From contig NZ_JBITTU010000012.1 in NCBI RefSeq assembly GCF_044542075.1, forward strand, positions 1-64,000: a stretch of 64,000 nt of DNA, in the 5' to 3' direction. A model generated the notes under the pieces. The model saw only the letters and a program-made list of their open reading frames with translations, searched no databases and was not told the origin of the DNA. The position numbers were made by a program, and so were the translations under genes. Shown here piece by piece: positions 61,674 to 64,000 of the stretch (position 1 is its first letter; the number at the start of each line of letters is the position of its first letter). The DNA is from Leeuwenhoekiella sp044542075. Its GTDB lineage: Bacteria; Bacteroidota; Bacteroidia; Flavobacteriales; Flavobacteriaceae.

Positions 61674-62533
61674 AATGGGTCTACCAATGTTTCGGGATAT
61701 CTAAACAAGCTTTTTACAAGCGCCTGGCATCACATCAAAAGTCCAACCAGCAAGAACAAGCCATACTTAACCTTGTTGAACAGGTCAGAAAGGAAATGCC
61801 CAAAACAGGCAGTTTAAAGCTGTATAAACACATCAAGCCGGCACTTATTGAAAAGAACATCAAAATGGGCAGAGATCGCTTCTATCTACTTCTTAGAAGA
61901 CATCGACTCCTCATACCAAGAACCAAAAAAGCACACATCACAACAAACTCAAAACATCATTTTTATAAATATCCAAATTTAGTTAAGGACTTTATTCCTA
62001 CAGCTGCAGAGCAGCTGTGGGTAAGTGATATCACTTATATTAAAACAGATGGTGGTAATGCCTATCTAGCCCTGGTAACAGATGCCTATTCTAAAAAAAT
62101 AATGGGTTACAAAATTAATGACCATATGAAAACAAGCCTCTGCATAGATGCGCTGCAAATGGCCTTAAAACAACGGAAATATAACGACCAAAAGCTAATT
62201 CATCACTCCGACCGCGGTTTGCAATACTGTAACCCTACTTATACTAACTACGCGGAGAGAAACGGGATCAACATCAGTATGACCCAGCAATACGACCCCT
62301 ACGAGAATGCTGTAGCAGAACGAATAAACGGAATATTAAAACAGGAATTTGGATTAGGTAAAACAATTGTGAGTCTAAAACTGGCTCAGAAAATGGTTAA
62401 AAAAGCAGTCAAAATCTACAATTCAAAACGAATGCATTACAGCCTGGAGTTTAGAACTCCGGAATTTGCTCACAATAATCAAAATCATAATTACAGACAA
62501 TACAGAAAAATACCGATATTAGTAACTCAATAA
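61670..62533 (+). CDS. IS3 OrfB transposase, intact (copy 4)
   Basis: 287 residues with an intact DDE core: Asp in LWVSDITYIKTDGG, Asp in LIHHSDRGLQYCN and Glu in ENAVAERINGILKQEFGLG. The N-terminal helix region (HRLLIPRTKKAHITT) belongs to the IS150-type subgroup. Its frame serves as reference for the broken copies at 1607, 4744 and 24883. Confidence 0.94.
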   Translation: MKWVYQCFGISKQAFYKRLASHQKSNQQEQAILNLVEQVRKEMPKTGSLKLYKHIKPALIEKNIKMGRDRFYLLLRRHRLLIPRTKKAHITTNSKHHFYKYPNLVKDFIPTAAEQLWVSDITYIKTDGGNAYLALVTDAYSKKIMGYKINDHMKTSLCIDALQMALKQRKYNDQKLIHHSDRGLQYCNPTYTNYAERNGINISMTQQYDPYENAVAERINGILKQEFGLGKTIVSLKLAQKMVKKAVKIYNSKRMHYSLEFRTPEFAHNNQNHNYRQYRKIPILVTQ

Positions 62534-62679
62534 AAACAAAATAGTAAACCGAAAATGGTCAACCTATTTCAGTATAAGACAGAACCGATAAACTGATAGA
62601 CTAACTGAAAAGTAACGTTGACTCATTTTCGATTTTAGAATGAATAAAAAAAGTTGAATTTGAATTAAAACAACGGAAT

Positions 62680-63300
62680 ATGAAAACCATTTTTACTTTC
62701 TTAATGTTTTTCTTGACATTTAATTCTTTTTGTCAAGAAATTTCTGGAAAAAAGTCAACAGACAAACCAAATTATTCAGAGAATTCTGAAGTCAAAGTTT
62801 TTTATTCTGACAACTTAAATAAATTTCACTCTGACCAAAAACCAGCAGGAATATTTGTTAATGACAAATTTGTTGGAGCTCAAGAAATAATGAGTTTTAT
62901 AAATTCTGATAAAATTGAGAGCTTAAAAATCGAAAAAGAAAAATTTGAAATGGACGGAACTGAATACTCTGGAAAGATTTTTATAAAAATGAAATCTGAT
63001 TACAATCCGAATTTTATAATATTAGAAGAGCTTTCTGCAAAATATTTGGAGTTGAATAAAAATCCAAGAATCTATCAAATTGACGAAAAAATCATTGATA
63101 ACAGCAAAAACGGAATTCTAATAGATGAGAATTTTATTTTAAAAATTGTTGTTAATAGAGTAAAAACATCCAAAAAAAATTCAGAAATCAATCTGATTAG
63201 ACTTCTAACTAAAACGCCTGAAAATATAAAAAAGGCGAACGAAATACGAATAAGAGGAATTGAGAAAATAAAACCAGTTGCCAACAACGGCTATAATTAA
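62680..63300 (+). CDS. Secreted cassette protein, paralogue of the gene at 8164
   Basis: 206 residues with signal peptide MKTIFTFLMFFLTFNSFCQE. It is close to the protein at 8164 along its whole length, including KPAGIFVNDKFVG and ITKTPENI/LTKTPENI, with the same boxes GTTGGCAAC (61218-61226) and GTTGCCAAC (63277-63285). The native end KPVANNGYN runs into the junction; the stop is 15 bases past the box. No family recognised. The boxes and leader are shared although the upstream junction is different, as expected for copies of one mobile cassette. Confidence 0.7.
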   Translation: MKTIFTFLMFFLTFNSFCQEISGKKSTDKPNYSENSEVKVFYSDNLNKFHSDQKPAGIFVNDKFVGAQEIMSFINSDKIESLKIEKEKFEMDGTEYSGKIFIKMKSDYNPNFIILEELSAKYLELNKNPRIYQIDEKIIDNSKNGILIDENFILKIVVNRVKTSKKNSEINLIRLLTKTPENIKKANEIRIRGIEKIKPVANNGYN

Positions 63301-63479
63301 TACGGGTTTTAAGCTTTTGGCAAAGGTCTATGTAAATTTAGAATGTCCGCCAAATCTTTTAGATTTGGCTTTTAAATAGAAAAAATAAAAACAAACAAAA
63401 AGATTTGGCTAAGTGCTAAAACGGAAACAAAAGCTCACTTTCATTCCCGTACTAATCATAGCCAAGACCGTTGTAAAAC
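63277..63479 (+). repeat. attC-like cassette junction 13
   Basis: From GTTGCCAAC (63277-63285) to GTTGTAAAAC (63470-63479). Arms CGGCTATAATTAATACGGG and CCCGTACTAATCATAGCC pair, with an inner CCGCCAAATCTTTTAGATTTGG hairpin. The last box is identical to the left box of the HxlR/VOC cassette at 28928. Confidence 0.73.
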
Positions 63480-63485
63480 ATTTGA

Positions 63486-63866
63486 ATGAACCAACAGAAA
63501 ATAAATAACATTTTTGCACTTGACTCGAAAGAGAGATACGGATATCTGTTGAGAAAAGTAGCTGACTTTGAAACAATCTATCTAATTTCGGACAACGAAG
63601 ATAAATATGTTATGATTGGTTCGAATGATTTGAGCGTTATTCCTGTTTGGCCAGAAAAAGAGTTTGCTGAATTATTTCTGACTGACGACTGGAAAAACTA
63701 CAAAGTGGTTGAATACGACATTCACGAATTTATGGAATGGCTGACTGATTTGGAAAAGGAGAACGTAGATTTAGCAGGGTTTCCCAATTCCGATTTTAAT
63801 ACTGTTCACGTTTCTGCTGTGGATATGAAAAACCACCTATTATTTGAGTTAAGTCAATATGAATAA
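63486..63866 (+). CDS. DUF2750-family protein
   Basis: 126 residues. The pattern DSKERYGYLLRKVADFETIY and SVIPVWPEKEFAELFLTDDW matches DUF2750 (short cytoplasmic proteins, function unknown, common in cassette and toxin-immunity settings). The ATG is six bases after the left box. It overlaps the next gene by eight bases, so the cassette holds at least two genes. Confidence 0.78.
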   Translation: MNQQKINNIFALDSKERYGYLLRKVADFETIYLISDNEDKYVMIGSNDLSVIPVWPEKEFAELFLTDDWKNYKVVEYDIHEFMEWLTDLEKENVDLAGFPNSDFNTVHVSAVDMKNHLLFELSQYE

Positions 63867-64000
63867 GAATAATCCTGAATTAATTAAAGAAGCCAAAAAT
63901 AATCCGAATGGTTGGGTTTATGTTTTGGACAAAGAATTTGAAGGAAAACAAGAAGTCCCGCCCGAATTCATAAAAGGAGCTTGGAAAGTGGACGAAAAAG
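63859..64000 (+). CDS. N-terminal part of an unidentified cassette protein (partial)
   Basis: Begins MNKNNPELIKEAKNNPNGWV and runs off the right edge after about 47 residues. It overlaps the DUF2750 gene in a different frame and is probably co-translated with it. The visible piece (PNGWVYVLDKEFEGKQEVPP) has no recognised family. The cassette's right box lies beyond the window. Confidence 0.55.
   Translation, partial: MNKNNPELIKEAKNNPNGWVYVLDKEFEGKQEVPPEFIKGAWKVDEK

Larger units (their letters stand above)
61239..62581 (+). mobile_element. IS3-family insertion sequence, copy 4, intact
   Basis: 1343 bp, ends CGTCATTTCCTGAAATAGG and CTATTTCAGTATAAGACA, flanked by GAA on both sides (61236-61238 and 62582-62584), a 3-bp target duplication. 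It lies in the leader of the cassette gene at 62680; removing it restores a leader almost identical to that at 8047-8163. It is the only copy with both OrfA and OrfB open, so it is the probable source of activity. Confidence 0.93.

Overview
The window is AT-rich Bacteroidota DNA, most probably from a marine Flavobacteriaceae species. Supporting signs are secreted proteins and lipoproteins that start MKK..., promoter elements of the TAnnTTTG type, a CTnDOT-style tra gene set (TraE to TraN), RteC and BtgA/BtgB mobilisation proteins. No rRNA, tRNA or CRISPR array was seen.

There are three zones. Zone 1 (1-33,060) is a mosaic of small single-gene units separated by palindromic spacers of roughly 135-205 bp. 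Each unit begins with a GTTGNNNNN-type box and ends with the reverse complement of its own box. Nine- or ten-base exact pairs are at 271/834, 3825/4164, 6386/6982, 8047/8761, 20932/21931, 28928/30191, 60452/61022 and 61218/63277. This is the architecture of integron gene cassettes with attC sites, but no canonical integron integrase is visible. The units carry lipoproteins, outer-membrane proteins, a DUF4269 protein, a membrane MutS-like ATPase, a regulator plus glyoxalase pair, and one unit with no gene. IS3-family copies, three full-length IS1182-family copies and two group II intron fragments are scattered among them. A sub-block (11.8-18.3 kb, 25.3-27.0 kb, 29.1-33.0 kb) is rich in regulator plus small-molecule-enzyme pairs: AraC, Crp/Fnr, TetR and HxlR next to SDR, NmrA, alpha/beta-hydrolase, RidA and VOC proteins, several with visible palindromic operators.

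Zone 2 (about 33,064-60,450) is an integrative conjugative element. Its left part has RteC, a small HTH protein, a replication-initiator-like protein and a DnaC-like ATPase. The transfer operon TraE-F-G-I-J-K-M-N follows. Cargo is a four-gene glycosyltransferase operon and a DNA-damage module (SRAP/HMCES protein, UmuD, UmuC). The mobilisation end has a VirD4-type coupling protein, BtgB, BtgA, hairpins that may be oriT, a DUF6876 protein and SSB. A 3 x 220-bp tandem repeat, a zinc-ribbon protein and a decayed tyrosine recombinase complete it.

Zone 3 (60,452-64,000) resumes the cassette array 34 bp after the recombinase stop codon. It contains a second copy of a cassette already seen at 8.1 kb, so the mobile element appears to sit inside, or beside, one larger array. 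Working picture: a cassette array that collects single genes, is attacked by insertion elements whose ends resemble or target the cassette boxes, and is split by a conjugative element. How the cassettes move is not shown by the sequence; the recombinase next to the array is broken.
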